NCBI RefSeq assembly: GCF_000745855.1
Contig: NZ_JQKD01000003.1
Coordinates: 186,001 to 250,000, forward strand
Direction of reading: 5' to 3'
Length of the DNA: 64,000 nucleotides
Origin: Xenophilus azovorans DSM 13620
Lineage (GTDB): Bacteria; Pseudomonadota; Gammaproteobacteria; Burkholderiales; Burkholderiaceae_C
The position numbers and the translations under genes are program-made. The notes under the pieces were generated by a model that was not told the DNA's origin, did no database searches, and saw nothing but the letters and a program-made list of their open reading frames with translations. Positions 9,661 to 31,195 of the stretch are shown piece by piece (within the stretch, counting starts at the first letter, position 1; each line of letters starts with the position of its first letter).

Positions 9661-9752
9661 TGCGTCAAAAGGTGCCCGATCTAGGCGCAAAGCGCAGCCA
9701 TGGCTCGGGCTATGGCGAGCATTTGCAACGACGAGCGGGGGCGTTTTGGCGT
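9661..9752. repeat. Candidate palindromic dispersed element
   Basis: A segment of about 90 bp is bounded by imperfect inverted ends. TGCGTCAAAAGGTGCCCG at the left matches the reverse complement of the right end (CGGGGGCGTTTTGGCGTG) at about 12 of 18 positions. The interior holds smaller inverted bits such as GGCGCAAAGCGC and CATGGCTCGGGCTATGG. It lies in the 270-bp gap between the channel gene and malQ. It looks like the REP-type intergenic elements I recall from Comamonadaceae, but only one copy is in this window. Confidence 0.4.
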
Positions 9753-9786
9753 GACGAGCGGGCATGGGCGAAAGACTCTCAGGCTC

Positions 9787-10655
9787 TCAGATCGGCGGCG
9801 GCGGATCGACCGGGCGGCGCGGGATCAGCGGCTCGGACGGCGGCCGGCGCGGCAAGGGCGGTTCGTCGTGGTGCAGCGCCTCGGGCTCCGGGGTAAGCGG
9901 CTCCACCACCAGCGGCGCCACGGACGAAGCGGGCGTCTCGTCCGCACCCTCGGCCGCCGCCGCGGCAGGCGGTGCGACGGGCTCGGCCGCCGGGCCGTCG
10001 CGCGGCAGCCATTCCTCGATGCGGCGCGCGGCCCAGTCCTTGCCCGCCAGCCCGAAGGCCAGCGCCAGCGCGAACACGAAGCCGGCCAGGATGACGATGA
10101 AGCTCTGGCGCACGATGTCGCCGCCGACGCGCACCTGGTCCAGCGCGATCAGCACCACGAACACGAGGATGGCGTACTGCGCCACCTTGGCGAAGAAGCG
10201 CGCCTCGCGCAGGCCGGTGCTGCGGCCGTAGGCGTGCACCGCGTCGCCCACGAAGCGCGCGAAGTACGCGCCGAAGGCCAGCACCAGCAGCGCCACGAAG
10301 ATGTTCGGCACGAACCACACCACCTTGCCCAGCAGGTCGGTGACGTAGACCAGGCCCAGGCCGTTGAAGGCGACGATGAGCGCGGCCAGGATGACGACCC
10401 AGTACACCAGGGCGCCGGCCACGCCGGTGGTGTCGGTCTGCATGCCGCCCTGGCGCAGAAAGCCGTCGAGCCCCGCGCGCTCGGTGAGCACCGGGAAGTT
10501 GACGGCGCGCAGCGCGCGCGTGACGGCGAAGCGCGCCACCTTGGCCACCAGCCAGCCGGCCAGCACCACCAGCGCCGCCACCAGCAGGCGCGGGACGAAG
10601 GCACCGACCTGGTACAGGATGGCGCGCAGCGGCTCCAGTTGGATTCCGAACTCGT

Positions 10656-10659
<4 letters not shown>
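9787..10659 (-). CDS. Small mechanosensitive-channel-like membrane protein (conserved TM helix family)
   Basis: 290 residues. Four or five membrane helices are evident: [78 protein letters not shown] and [25 protein letters not shown]. The TM-helix repeat and the GxAGKDWAxRR-like end match MscS-related proteins annotated as mechanosensitive ion channel family with the conserved TM-helix domain. The large beta/vestibule domain of true MscS is missing and is replaced by a Pro/Glu/Ala-rich tail of about 80 residues ending [11 protein letters not shown]. Its start overlaps the stop of treS by 4 bp (ATGA), so it is translationally coupled to it. Placement in a trehalose/glucan operon suggests an osmotic role, which is inference. 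Confidence 0.82.
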
Positions 10660-14000
<3,341 letters not shown>

Positions 14001-14022
14001 CGGCCGGTCCTTTCCCTGAGCT

Positions 14023-17957
<3,935 letters not shown>

Positions 17958-17971
17958 GGCGTGTGCTTCCT

Positions 17972-20095
<2,124 letters not shown>

Positions 20096-20220
20096 GGTTG
20101 TTGTTCTCCTGCGTTCCTGGATGCGGACAGCAAGAAACAGACCTTAGCCCGGTGCCGTGCCGCGGCATGCAGGACGATGCCGCATGCGGATGACAAGCGA
20201 TCCAGGCCGCGCGGGCGGCG

Positions 20221-21918
20221 CTACTGCGCGTCGTACAGCGTGCTCACCGTCGCGAAATCGCGCCCACGCTGGTCCACCTTGGCCTGGAAGGGCAGGCTCT
20301 CGCCGGGCGCCAGGGCGCCCAGGCTGTCCACCCGGGTGAAGCCGGTGAGCCGGCCCTCGCGGTCGCGCAGGCTGACCCACAGCACGGGCTTGCGCACGAT
20401 GGCCGAACCGGTGTTGCGCACGGTACCGCTCACCTCGGCATAGCGGTACGTGTAGCGCCGGCTGAAGTTGACCAGCACGCTGCTGGTGTCGGCGCGGGTG
20501 CCGGTCACCTGCACCTCCAGCGCCGGGCGCGCGCCCGGCAGCGCGGCGCGGCGCATCGGCTTCCACTCGATGTGGGTGGCGGTGATGCGCTCCTCGCGGC
20601 CGGGGTCGAGCAGCAGCGGGAAGCGCTCGCCCGGATAGAGCATCGCCGGCCCCGCGGCCAGCGTCTCGCCGGCGGCGCGCGCGCCGTTGAAGTGCGTGAT
20701 CAGCGCGGCCGGCGCGAGGGCGACGGCCTCCTGGCTGCGGTTGACGATCTCGGCCAGGTACACCGGGCGCTGCACCGTGTCGCGCCCGGCCACCAGCGGC
20801 CCGAGTTCGAGCCGGGCCGGGTCGAAGCGCTCGTCATCGTCGGCCAGCAGCTCCTCGGTGCTCACGCGCAGGCGCGCGTTGAGCGGCTCGGGGCCGCCCT
20901 CGGTGCGCACCACGCGGTCGGCGCCGAGCAGCGCGGCGCGCCCGCCCGGCGGCTGCGACGCCGCACGCCGGCAGCCGATGCGGTAGTCCCACGCCCCGAT
21001 GGGCGCCTGGCGGTTGCCGAAGCGCTCGATGCGCACGTCCATCGCCGTGCGGGCGCCGGGCGGCAGTTCGCCGGCCGATGCGTGGCCGCGGCCGAAGCCG
21101 ACCGGCGCGCCCGCGCCGTCGTACACCATCGCCAGCACCTCGCACTGGGCCAGGGCGTCGCCCGCGCCTTGCGGCTGCGGGTGGGCCAGCAGGCCGACCA
21201 GCCGCAGCGACTCGTCCTGCTGCACCAGGCGCACGCGCGCGAAGCGCAACGCCGGCGCCGGCACGCCGTCGCGCACCGCCTCCAGCCGCTCGGCCCGCAG
21301 CGTCTGGCCGGCGACCGCCTGACCCGCCGGCAGGTCGAACAGCAGCGGCGCCGACTCGCCGGGCATCAGCACGTCCAGCGGCAGCGACTCGCGGCGCTCG
21401 CCGATCACCGCGCCGCCGGCGTCGCGCAGCACGGCGGTGACCGACGGGCGGGCCAGCGGCAGCGGCCCCTGGTTGCGCGCCAGCACGAACAGCCGCGGCC
21501 GCGCGCTGCTGCCGGTGCCTGCCAGCACCTGCACGGCCTCGCTCAGCGCCAGGCTGTCGGGCGGCACCTCGGGCGGCTGCGGCGCCGTGCGCGCCGCCAC
21601 GGCGGGGCGCCGGGCCGGCTCGGGCCGCGGGGACAGGAGCTGGACGAGCACCACCACGCCCGCCAGCGCCGCCACCCCGATCGCCGCGTAGCCGGCGATG
21701 CGCGCCAAGTGGCGCCGGCGCGCCGCCTCCTCGGCCGCCAGCCTTTCGGCCGCGGCGCGCTGGACCTGGTCGAGCACGCGGTCGAGCCGGTCGGAGACAT
21801 CGTCCTCCACCACCGACACCGAGCCGCAGTGCGCGCATTCGTACTGGTTCAGGCCGGTGCGCCGCAGCTCGCCGCCGCCGCACTCGCCACACTTGAGGGT
21901 CTGCAGGTTGATCGTCAT
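20221..21918 (-). CDS. Zinc-ribbon membrane protein with FxLYD-like repeats
   Basis: 565 residues of unknown function. The N-terminus is a zinc ribbon with two Cys-X2-Cys knuckles (KCGECGG and YECAHCGS) some 20 residues apart. An acidic/basic helical stretch follows, then one membrane helix ([22 protein letters not shown]) near residues 78-100. The remainder should lie outside the cytoplasm. It shows several beta-sandwich repeats of the FxLYD kind, for example [21 protein letters not shown] and [21 protein letters not shown]. This architecture recurs in bacterial envelope proteins with a cytoplasmic zinc ribbon. Start 21918 ([15 protein letters not shown]) is the closest ATG to the ribbon; ATGs at 21930 and 21933 are alternatives. 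It is divergent from the Nudix gene. Confidence 0.7.
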   Translation of the reverse strand: MTINLQTLKCGECGGGELRRTGLNQYECAHCGSVSVVEDDVSDRLDRVLDQVQRAAAERLAAEEAARRRHLARIAGYAAIGVAALAGVVVLVQLLSPRPEPARRPAVAARTAPQPPEVPPDSLALSEAVQVLAGTGSSARPRLFVLARNQGPLPLARPSVTAVLRDAGGAVIGERRESLPLDVLMPGESAPLLFDLPAGQAVAGQTLRAERLEAVRDGVPAPALRFARVRLVQQDESLRLVGLLAHPQPQGAGDALAQCEVLAMVYDGAGAPVGFGRGHASAGELPPGARTAMDVRIERFGNRQAPIGAWDYRIGCRRAASQPPGGRAALLGADRVVRTEGGPEPLNARLRVSTEELLADDDERFDPARLELGPLVAGRDTVQRPVYLAEIVNRSQEAVALAPAALITHFNGARAAGETLAAGPAMLYPGERFPLLLDPGREERITATHIEWKPMRRAALPGARPALEVQVTGTRADTSSVLVNFSRRYTYRYAEVSGTVRNTGSAIVRKPVLWVSLRDREGRLTGFTRVDSLGALAPGESLPFQAKVDQRGRDFATVSTLYDAQ

Positions 21919-22014
21919 GCCGGGGCGCATCATCGCCGCAACGCCGGATGCGGGCGACAGGCCGAAGGACGTGCCCGGCGCACAATGGCGGGCTGCCACC
22001 CGCCCGAGCCCGCC

Positions 22015-22878
22015 ATGGAGACACCCGCCGCCCTGCCCATCGAACCTGCCGCCAGCGTGCTGCTGGTGCGCGACGGCGCCGAGGGGCCGGAGGTGTTCAT
22101 GGTGCAGCGCCACAGCCGCTCGTCCGTGCTGGGCGGGGCCTGGGTCTTCCCCGGCGGCAAGGTCGATGCCGGCGACGGCCCGGCGGGCGCCGCCGCGCAG
22201 GCCGATGCGCTGCACCGGCAACTGGGCGAACCGGACCTGGCGCCGGACGCCGCGCACGCCCTGTGCATGGCCGCCCTGCGCGAGGCCTTCGAGGAATGCG
22301 GCGTGCTCTTCGCCGAGGGCGCGGACGCCGCAGCAGCAGCGCAGGCGGCGCGGCTGTGCGGCGAGGGCCTGCCCTTCGGCGAGGCGCTGGCCCGGCTCGG
22401 GCTGGCGCCGCACCTGGGCGCGCTGCAGCCCTGGTCGCGCTGGATCACGCCGGAGCGCTCGGTCTCCTTCCAGGGCCGGCGCTTCGACACCCGCTTCTTC
22501 CTCGCCGCGCTGCCGGCCGGTCAAACCGCCGTGCACGACGACCACGAGGCCGTCGCCAGCGCCTGGCTCACCCCGCGCCAGGCGCTGCGGCGCTACTGGG
22601 ACGGCGAGATGGCGCTGGCGCCGCCGCAGATCATGAGCCTGGCCCACATCGGCCACCTGCGCGACGTGACGGCGCTGATGGCCGGCGCCCGGGCGCGCCC
22701 GCCCTACTGCGTGCGGCCGCACGTGTTCGAGCTGGACGGCGGCATGCGCGCGATGGCCTATCCCGGCGACCCGGCGCACCCCGAGCGCGAGCGCGCCATG
22801 CCCGGCCCGCTGCGCCTGAAGGTGGCCGGCCCCGGACGCTTCGAGCCCTTCGAAGGTTTCGAGGCCTTCTGGACATGA
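22015..22878 (+). CDS. Nudix hydrolase, possibly a CoA/NDP-linked pyrophosphatase
   Basis: 287 residues. A Nudix fold begins at ASVLLVRDGAEGPEVFMVQRH. The Nudix box is split: WVFPGGKVDAGD is followed after about 33 residues by AALREAFEECGVLF, supplying the REXXEE metal ligands. This wide insertion and the following WSRWITPE and FDTRFFLAALP stretches resemble the NUDT19/NUDT7-like acyl-CoA diphosphatase group; the substrate is inferred only. An in-frame ATG at 21985 would add ten residues, but it overlaps a -10-like CACAAT (21981-21986), so 22015 is preferred. The stop overlaps the next gene's ATG (ATGA), so both are expressed together. Confidence 0.82.
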   Translation: METPAALPIEPAASVLLVRDGAEGPEVFMVQRHSRSSVLGGAWVFPGGKVDAGDGPAGAAAQADALHRQLGEPDLAPDAAHALCMAALREAFEECGVLFAEGADAAAAAQAARLCGEGLPFGEALARLGLAPHLGALQPWSRWITPERSVSFQGRRFDTRFFLAALPAGQTAVHDDHEAVASAWLTPRQALRRYWDGEMALAPPQIMSLAHIGHLRDVTALMAGARARPPYCVRPHVFELDGGMRAMAYPGDPAHPERERAMPGPLRLKVAGPGRFEPFEGFEAFWT

Positions 22879-23654
22879 CGGCGAAGGTGCACGACGCCGC
22901 GCAGCAGGGCTTCTCGCGCGAGGCCGGCACCTACGTGCGCGGCCGGCCCGACTACCCGGCGCCCCTGCTCGGCTGGCTGCAGGACACGCTCGCGCTGGGG
23001 CCGGGCCGCAGCGTGCTGGACGTGGGCGCCGGCACCGGCAAGTTCACCGCCCTGCTGGCGCGCACCGGCGCCGCGGTGACCGCGGTGGAGCCGGTCGATG
23101 CGATGCGCGCGCAGTTGCAGGCCGCGCTGCCGGCGGTGCAGGCCGTGGCCGCCACGGCGGACGCCGTGCCGCTGCCCGACGCCTCGGCCGACGCCATCGT
23201 CTGCGCGCAGGCCTTCCACTGGTTCGCCTCCGAGGCGGCGCTGCGCGAATTCCATCGCCTGCTGCGGCCAGAGGGCCGCCTGGGGCTGGTGTGGAACGTG
23301 CGCGACGAGACGGTGGACTGGGTGGCCGGGATCACGCGGATCATCACGCCCTACGAAGGCGACGCGCCGCGCTTCCACAAGGGCGACTGGCGCCGGCCGC
23401 TCGAGGCGAGCCCGCTGTTCGGCCCGCTGGAGAGGGCGCAGTGGCCCCATCTGCACACGGGCACGCCCGAGGACGTGATCGTCAGGCGCTTCATGTCCGT
23501 GAGCTTCATCGCCGCGCTGCCCGCCGCCGGACGCGACCGGGTGCGCGCCGAACTGGAGACGCTGATCGCCACCCACCCCGAGCTGCGCGGCCGGCGGGAG
23601 ATCGCCTTCCCCTACACCACGCTGGCCTTCTGCGCGCAGCGGCGGCCCGGCTGA
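22875..23654 (+). CDS. Class I SAM-dependent methyltransferase
   Basis: 259 residues. The Rossmann-type SAM site is clear: SVLDVGAGTGKFTALLARTG is motif I, VTAVEPVDAM is motif II, and DAIVCAQAFHWF is the post-II region typical of the UbiE/COQ5-like methyltransferase-11 family. LREFHRLLRPEGRLGLVWNVRD completes the core. The N-terminus (HDAAQQGFSREAGTYVRGRPDYP) matches the group found in fungi and proteobacteria with unknown substrates. It overlaps the Nudix gene by 4 bp and is followed at once by a strong terminator, so the two form a small operon. No substrate can be named. Confidence 0.85.
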   Translation: MTAKVHDAAQQGFSREAGTYVRGRPDYPAPLLGWLQDTLALGPGRSVLDVGAGTGKFTALLARTGAAVTAVEPVDAMRAQLQAALPAVQAVAATADAVPLPDASADAIVCAQAFHWFASEAALREFHRLLRPEGRLGLVWNVRDETVDWVAGITRIITPYEGDAPRFHKGDWRRPLEASPLFGPLERAQWPHLHTGTPEDVIVRRFMSVSFIAALPAAGRDRVRAELETLIATHPELRGRREIAFPYTTLAFCAQRRPG

Positions 23655-23660
23655 GGCCGG

Positions 23661-23698
23661 AAACAAAAAACGCGCCCCGCGGGGCGCGTTTTTTGTTT
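23661..23698. terminator. Perfect palindromic bidirectional rho-independent terminator
   Basis: The 38 bp form a perfect palindrome: an A-rich left arm, the GC core CGCGCCCC-GC-GGGGCGCG, and a T-rich right arm. On either strand the GC stem is followed by TTTTTTGTTT. It lies between the convergent methyltransferase and gap genes and should end both transcripts. Confidence 0.95.
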
Positions 23699-23719
23699 TT
23701 TACGGAGGCAGCGGCCGGC

Positions 23720-26842
<3,123 letters not shown>

Positions 26843-26959
26843 TTAGCCGGCGGGGTATCGCCACACGGCGGACCGGGCGCGATGGCGCTGGACATGGCGC
26901 CGGACGCTCATCTATTCTTCCGCTTACAAAAACCAAGCTGTCACTACAGGGAGTTGCAT

Positions 26960-28573
26960 ATGCGAACAAGAATTCGCGCGCTGGCATGCGCGCTGGGATT
27001 GAGCCTGCTCGCAGGCTGCGGAGGAGGCGGAGGGGGCGGCGGCTTCCTTCCGGTGGCGGGCACGCCCTCCGGCCCCACCACGGGCGAGACGTCCGGTCCG
27101 CCGACCACGCCCACCACCCCAACCACCCCGCCCCATCCCTCCAATCAGGAGACGGTGCTCGCCGGCCAGGTGACCGCCGGCGGCGCGCCCGTGGCCGACG
27201 CCGCGGTGAGCGCTGGCGGCGCCACGGCGCGTACCGACGCCGAGGGCCGCTACCGCCTGGCCATCGCCGACGCGCAGGCGCCGGCCACGGTCCTCGTCAA
27301 GTCCAGGGGACACCTGACGATGGCCAAGGAAGCGCCGCTCGTGCAGGGACGAACCACCACCCTGGACGTGGCGCTCCAGCCGGTGGACGTGCAGCGCACC
27401 TTCGAGGCGGCCGGCGGGGTGGTCGCCATCGTCAACGGCGCCGTGATCGACATTCCGGCCGCCGGCATCCAGGACGCCGCCGGCAACCCCTACGACGGGC
27501 CGGTGCACCTGGCCGCGGCCTACCGCAACCCCACCACCGCCGAGGGCGTGGACGCGTTCCTGCAGCCCTATCGCGGCGAGGACAGCGGCGCCGGCTACCA
27601 CCTGCAGACGGTGGGCGTGATCGAGGCGACGCTGACCGACCCGGCCGGCAACCCGCTGCAGCTCAGCCAGCCGGCCACGCTGGTCTACCCCGGCGTCAGC
27701 CGCGTGGACGGCGGCGAGGCTTCGATCCCGCTGTGGTACTACGACGAGCAGCGCATGCTGTGGATCCGCGAGGGCCAGGCCACGCGGCAGAGCGACGGCA
27801 GCTACCTCGGGCAGGTGTCGCACTTCAGCGCCTGGAACCTGGACCGGCAATGGGGCGGCGCCTTCACCGGCATCACGATCAAGTATTGCGTGAACTTCCA
27901 GAACGGGGCAGCCTACCGACAAGGCGTGCAGGTCGTGCTGAACGGCCCCGGTTTCTCCATGAGCCCGTTCTCCGACCCGCTGCCGTCGGGCGAGCATTCG
28001 TTCCTCAACGCACCGGCCTACGCGCCGCTCACACTGCATTTCATCGATGCAGGCAACGGCTCGACCCAGACACTGAACATCGCGTCCACGGCGCCCGGCC
28101 AGACCGTCGAACTGCTGCCCTGCGTCACCCTGGTCGGCACGGCCGACTGGACGCCCCCGCCCCCGCCGCCCCCGCCGGAGCCCGTGGCGCCGGACACGCC
28201 GGTGGGCGATCTTCTGGGTACGTTCGGCGTGAGTGGCGGCTGGGGCAGCAGCGAATACGAGTGGTCTGGCAACCTCAGCGTGCGCGACGACGCCGTCGGC
28301 GCCATCACGGGCACAGCCGAGGGCACTTCGTATCCAGGCGGCGACTGCTGCGGCACGGGCGTGGTCACGGGGCAGATGGCCGTGGGCGGCTATCTCTCGT
28401 TCACCATGACACCCGCCCCAGGCCCTGCGTCGTCGAACGGGCCGATCCTTTTCACGGGCCGCCTGTACACCGATGGCACCGTCACGGGCACCTGGAACTA
28501 CACCCGACCCGACGTCGCCACCCCATCGGGCGCCTATCTCGTCCTGTATCCCATCACAGAGATACCGTCATAG
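26960..28573 (+). CDS. Large lipoprotein with carboxypeptidase-regulatory-like domain
   Basis: 537 residues. The lipoprotein signal MRTRIRALACALGLSLLAGC gives a lipidated Cys20, followed by a run of eight Gly and a Thr/Pro linker (TTPTTPTTP). Residues about 65-125 form a carboxypeptidase-regulatory or transthyretin-like beta-sandwich (LAGQVTAGGAPVADAAVSAGGATARTDAEGRY). A central domain contains IPLWYYDEQRMLWIREGQA, a wording seen in bacterial surface proteins of unknown role. After an eight-Pro linker comes a C-terminal domain of about 130 residues (LLGTFGVSGGWGSSEYEWSG). GGGAG five bases before the ATG supports the start. It is probably an outer-membrane-anchored surface protein; no partner or substrate is evident. 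Confidence 0.78.
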   Translation: MRTRIRALACALGLSLLAGCGGGGGGGGFLPVAGTPSGPTTGETSGPPTTPTTPTTPPHPSNQETVLAGQVTAGGAPVADAAVSAGGATARTDAEGRYRLAIADAQAPATVLVKSRGHLTMAKEAPLVQGRTTTLDVALQPVDVQRTFEAAGGVVAIVNGAVIDIPAAGIQDAAGNPYDGPVHLAAAYRNPTTAEGVDAFLQPYRGEDSGAGYHLQTVGVIEATLTDPAGNPLQLSQPATLVYPGVSRVDGGEASIPLWYYDEQRMLWIREGQATRQSDGSYLGQVSHFSAWNLDRQWGGAFTGITIKYCVNFQNGAAYRQGVQVVLNGPGFSMSPFSDPLPSGEHSFLNAPAYAPLTLHFIDAGNGSTQTLNIASTAPGQTVELLPCVTLVGTADWTPPPPPPPPEPVAPDTPVGDLLGTFGVSGGWGSSEYEWSGNLSVRDDAVGAITGTAEGTSYPGGDCCGTGVVTGQMAVGGYLSFTMTPAPGPASSNGPILFTGRLYTDGTVTGTWNYTRPDVATPSGAYLVLYPITEIPS

Positions 28574-28637
28574 GCGGCAGCGCTGCCGGCGCCTCGCCCG
28601 GACGAGGTGCTCGCCGCACGCCGCATGGGTGGGCTGC

Positions 28638-28643
28638 TAGAGT
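28638..28643 (+). promoter_or_regulatory. Possible -10 element of speD (TAGAGT)
   Basis: TAGAGT ends 7 bases before the speD ATG, the spacing expected for transcription starting at the start codon. There is no ribosome-binding site and no clear -35. Confidence 0.3.
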
Positions 28644-28650
28644 CCGCCGC

Positions 28651-29040
28651 ATGCAGGGCCTGCACCTCACCGCCGACCTCCACGACTGCCAGTGCGACAC
28701 GCGCTGGCTGACCGACGCGCAGGCCCTGGGCGTGCGCTGCGTGGCCGCCGTCCATGCAGCCGGGCTGCAACCGGTCGGCCAGCTCTTTCACCGCTTCCCC
28801 GACACGGACGCCGGGCCGGGCGGCGTGACCGCCACCGTGCTGCTGGCCGAGTCGCACCTGTGCGTCCACACCTGGCCGGAGCGCCGCGCCGTCACGCTCG
28901 ACGTGTACGTGTGCAACTTCGGCGGTGACCATTCGGCCAAGGCGCAGCGCGTTCTCGACGGCCTGCTGGCCCTGTTCGAGCCGACCGCCGCCGACCGCCA
29001 GGCGCTGCAGCGCGGCCGCGCGATCGCCGCCGCCTCATGA
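28651..29040 (+). CDS. speD: S-adenosylmethionine decarboxylase proenzyme, bacterial short type
   Basis: 129 residues. It decarboxylates SAM to give the aminopropyl donor for spermidine; the protein self-cleaves to form a pyruvoyl group. The processing Ser68 lies in LLAESHLCVHTWPE. His73 in the same stretch and Cys88 in DVYVCNFGGD complete the catalytic set, with the same spacing as Thermotoga SpeD (63/68/83). The N-terminal HLTADLHDC resembles the betaproteobacterial form. No spermidine synthase gene is adjacent. The stop overlaps the next ATG (ATGA). No ribosome-binding site precedes this ATG, while a -10-like TAGAGT ends 7 bases upstream, so the message may be leaderless. Confidence 0.9.
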   Translation: MQGLHLTADLHDCQCDTRWLTDAQALGVRCVAAVHAAGLQPVGQLFHRFPDTDAGPGGVTATVLLAESHLCVHTWPERRAVTLDVYVCNFGGDHSAKAQRVLDGLLALFEPTAADRQALQRGRAIAAAS

Positions 29041-29789
29041 CACCGACCACCCTCTCTGCCCCCGGCCCGCGCGCCAGCGCCATGGTGCTGGCCGCCGGCC
29101 GCGGCGAGCGCATGCGCCCGCTCACCGACACCTGCCCCAAGCCACTGCTGCCCGTGCATGGCAAGCCGCTGATGCAGTGGCCGATGGAGGCGCTGGCGGC
29201 GGGTGGTTTCACGCGGCTGGTGATCAACACAGCCTGGCTGGGCGAGCAGATCCCCGCGCGCTTCGGCGCCCGGCACGGCAACACGGCGATCGCCTACTCC
29301 GAGGAAGGCCGCGACTTCGGCGGCGCGCTGGAGACGGCCGGCGGCATCGTGCGCGCGCTGCCGCTGCTGGAGGACGTCTTCTGGGTCGCGGCCGGCGACG
29401 TGTTCGCGCCGGACTTCCGCTTCACGCAGCACGCGGTGGACCGCTTCGCCGCCAGCGGCGCCCTCGCCCACCTGTGGCTGGTGCCCAACCCGCCGCACAA
29501 CCCGAAGGGCGACTTCGGCATCGGCCCCGGCGGCCTGACCCTGAACGCGCCGGCCGGCGCGGACGTGCCGCGCTTCACCTTCTCCACCATCGGCCTGTAC
29601 CGCAGCGCCCTGTTCGCGCCGCCGTACTGCGACATTGCGCCGGGCAACCCGCAGGGCGCGAAGGCCCCGCTGGCACCGCTGCTGCGCGCCGCGATGGACA
29701 ATGGCCTGGTCAGCGCCGAGCTGTACGCCGGCCGCTGGACCGACGTCGGCACGCCGGAACGCCTTGCCCAGTTGAACGCCACCCCATGA
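29037..29789 (+). CDS. murU: Sugar-1-phosphate nucleotidyltransferase (MurU-like)
   Basis: 250 residues. The nucleotidyltransferase signature AMVLAAGRGERMRPLTDTCP followed by KPLLPVHGKPLMQ is at the N-terminus. VAAGDVF(A)PDF-type metal residues and a C-terminal GRWTDVGTPERL are also present. The short form without a left-handed helix domain matches MurU (N-acetylmuramate-1-phosphate uridylyltransferase) and similar mannose-1-phosphate guanylyltransferases. MurU acts in peptidoglycan sugar recycling that bypasses de novo UDP-MurNAc synthesis. Its usual partner kinase AmgK is not next to it, so the symbol is tentative. It overlaps speD and pepP by 4 bp each, so the three are co-translated. Confidence 0.75.
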   Translation: MTPTTLSAPGPRASAMVLAAGRGERMRPLTDTCPKPLLPVHGKPLMQWPMEALAAGGFTRLVINTAWLGEQIPARFGARHGNTAIAYSEEGRDFGGALETAGGIVRALPLLEDVFWVAAGDVFAPDFRFTQHAVDRFAASGALAHLWLVPNPPHNPKGDFGIGPGGLTLNAPAGADVPRFTFSTIGLYRSALFAPPYCDIAPGNPQGAKAPLAPLLRAAMDNGLVSAELYAGRWTDVGTPERLAQLNATP

Positions 29790-31186
29790 GCCGCAGCGAC
29801 ACCCCTTCCTCCCCTTACGCCGCCCGCCGCGCGCGCCTGGCCGCGCAGCTCGGCACCGGCGGCATCGCCATCGTGCCCACCGCGTCCGAGCGCCAGCGCA
29901 ACCGCGACAACGATTTCCCGTTCCGGCACGACAGCTACTTCTACTACCTCACCGGCTTCGCCGAGCCCAACGCCTGGCTGGTGCTGGACGGCAGCGGCCG
30001 CGCCACCCTCTTCTGCGCGCCCAAGGACCTGGAGCGCGAGATCTGGGACGGCTACCGGCTCGGGCCCGAGGCCGCGCCGGGCGTGCTGGGCGTCGACGAG
30101 GCCTTCTCCGTCGCCGAGCTGGACACGCGCCTGCCCCGGCTGCTGGAGAACCGCGAGACGGTGTGGTTTCCGTTCGCCACGCACGCGGGCCTGGAATCGC
30201 GCGTGGACGGCTGGCTGCAGAAGGTGCGCGCCCGCGTGCGCTTCGGTGCCCTCTGCCCCGAGCAGCAGCGCGACCTGTGCGGCCCGCTGGACGAGATGCG
30301 CCTGATCAAGGACGCGCACGAGCTGGACACCATGCGCCGCGCCGCCGACATCAGCGCCCGCGCCCACGTGCGTGCCATGCAGACCAGCGCCCGCATGCTG
30401 CGCGCCGGCCAGGACGTGCGCGAATACCACCTCGACGCCGAGCTGCTGCACGAGTTCCGCCTCGGCGGTTCGCAGTTCCCGGCCTACGGCTCCATCGTGG
30501 CCGCCGGCGCGAATGCCTGCGTGCTGCACTACCGCGCCGACGCCGCGCCGGTGCGCGCGGGCGAGCTGGTGCTGATCGACGCCGGCTGCGAGCTGGACGG
30601 CTACGCCAGCGACATCACCCGCACCTTCCCGGCCGACGGCCGCTTCAGCGGGCCGCAGCGCGCGCTGTACGACCTGGTGCTGGCCAGCCAGGAGGCGGCC
30701 GTGGCGGCGACGAAGGCCGGCGCACGCTTCAACGACCCGCACGACGCGACGGTGAAGGTGCTGGCGCAGGGCATGCTCGACCTGGGCCTGCTGGATGCGA
30801 ACAAGGTCGGCAGCGTCGACGACGTGATCGAGCAGCGCGCGTACTTCCGCTTCTACATGCACCGCACCGGCCACTGGCTGGGCATGGACGTGCACGACTG
30901 CGGCAGCTATGTCGAGCCCTCGCAGGTGGGCGAGGTCAGCGAGCGCAAGGACCCGCTCTCGGGCGAGATCATCAAGAACCGGCCCAGCCGCATCCTGCAG
31001 CCCGGCATGGTGCTGACCATCGAGCCCGGCATCTACGTGCGCGCGGCCGACGACGTGCCGAAGCAGTTTCACGACATCGGCATCCGCATCGAGGACGACG
31101 CCGTCGTCACCGAGACCGGCTGCGAACTGATCACCCGCGGCGTGCCGGTCCGGGGCGACGAGATCGAGGCGCTGATGCGGGCCTGA
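29786..31186 (+). CDS. pepP: Xaa-Pro aminopeptidase (aminopeptidase P)
   Basis: 466 residues. It removes an N-terminal residue from peptides with Pro in second position. The N-terminal aminopeptidase-P domain contains RNRDNDFPFRHDSYFYYLTGF. The C-terminal pita-bread domain supplies the dinuclear metal ligands: Asp near 264 and 275 in LIDAGCELDGYASDITRTF, His near 361 in HRTGHWLGMDVHD, Glu near 413 in TIEPGIYV and Glu near 434 in GIRIEDDAVVT. The ATG at 29786 overlaps the previous stop. In many betaproteobacteria pepP lies near ubiquinone hydroxylase genes; that is not seen here. It ends 9 bp from the convergent sigma-factor gene. Confidence 0.94.
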   Translation: MSRSDTPSSPYAARRARLAAQLGTGGIAIVPTASERQRNRDNDFPFRHDSYFYYLTGFAEPNAWLVLDGSGRATLFCAPKDLEREIWDGYRLGPEAAPGVLGVDEAFSVAELDTRLPRLLENRETVWFPFATHAGLESRVDGWLQKVRARVRFGALCPEQQRDLCGPLDEMRLIKDAHELDTMRRAADISARAHVRAMQTSARMLRAGQDVREYHLDAELLHEFRLGGSQFPAYGSIVAAGANACVLHYRADAAPVRAGELVLIDAGCELDGYASDITRTFPADGRFSGPQRALYDLVLASQEAAVAATKAGARFNDPHDATVKVLAQGMLDLGLLDANKVGSVDDVIEQRAYFRFYMHRTGHWLGMDVHDCGSYVEPSQVGEVSERKDPLSGEIIKNRPSRILQPGMVLTIEPGIYVRAADDVPKQFHDIGIRIEDDAVVTETGCELITRGVPVRGDEIEALMRA

Positions 31187-31195
31187 GGGCCGAGG

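Noticed and set aside
20572-22014. Long plus-strand extension upstream of the Nudix hydrolase
   Set aside because: It is antisense to the zinc-ribbon gene, has shadow-like composition, and the Nudix fold begins only after 22015.
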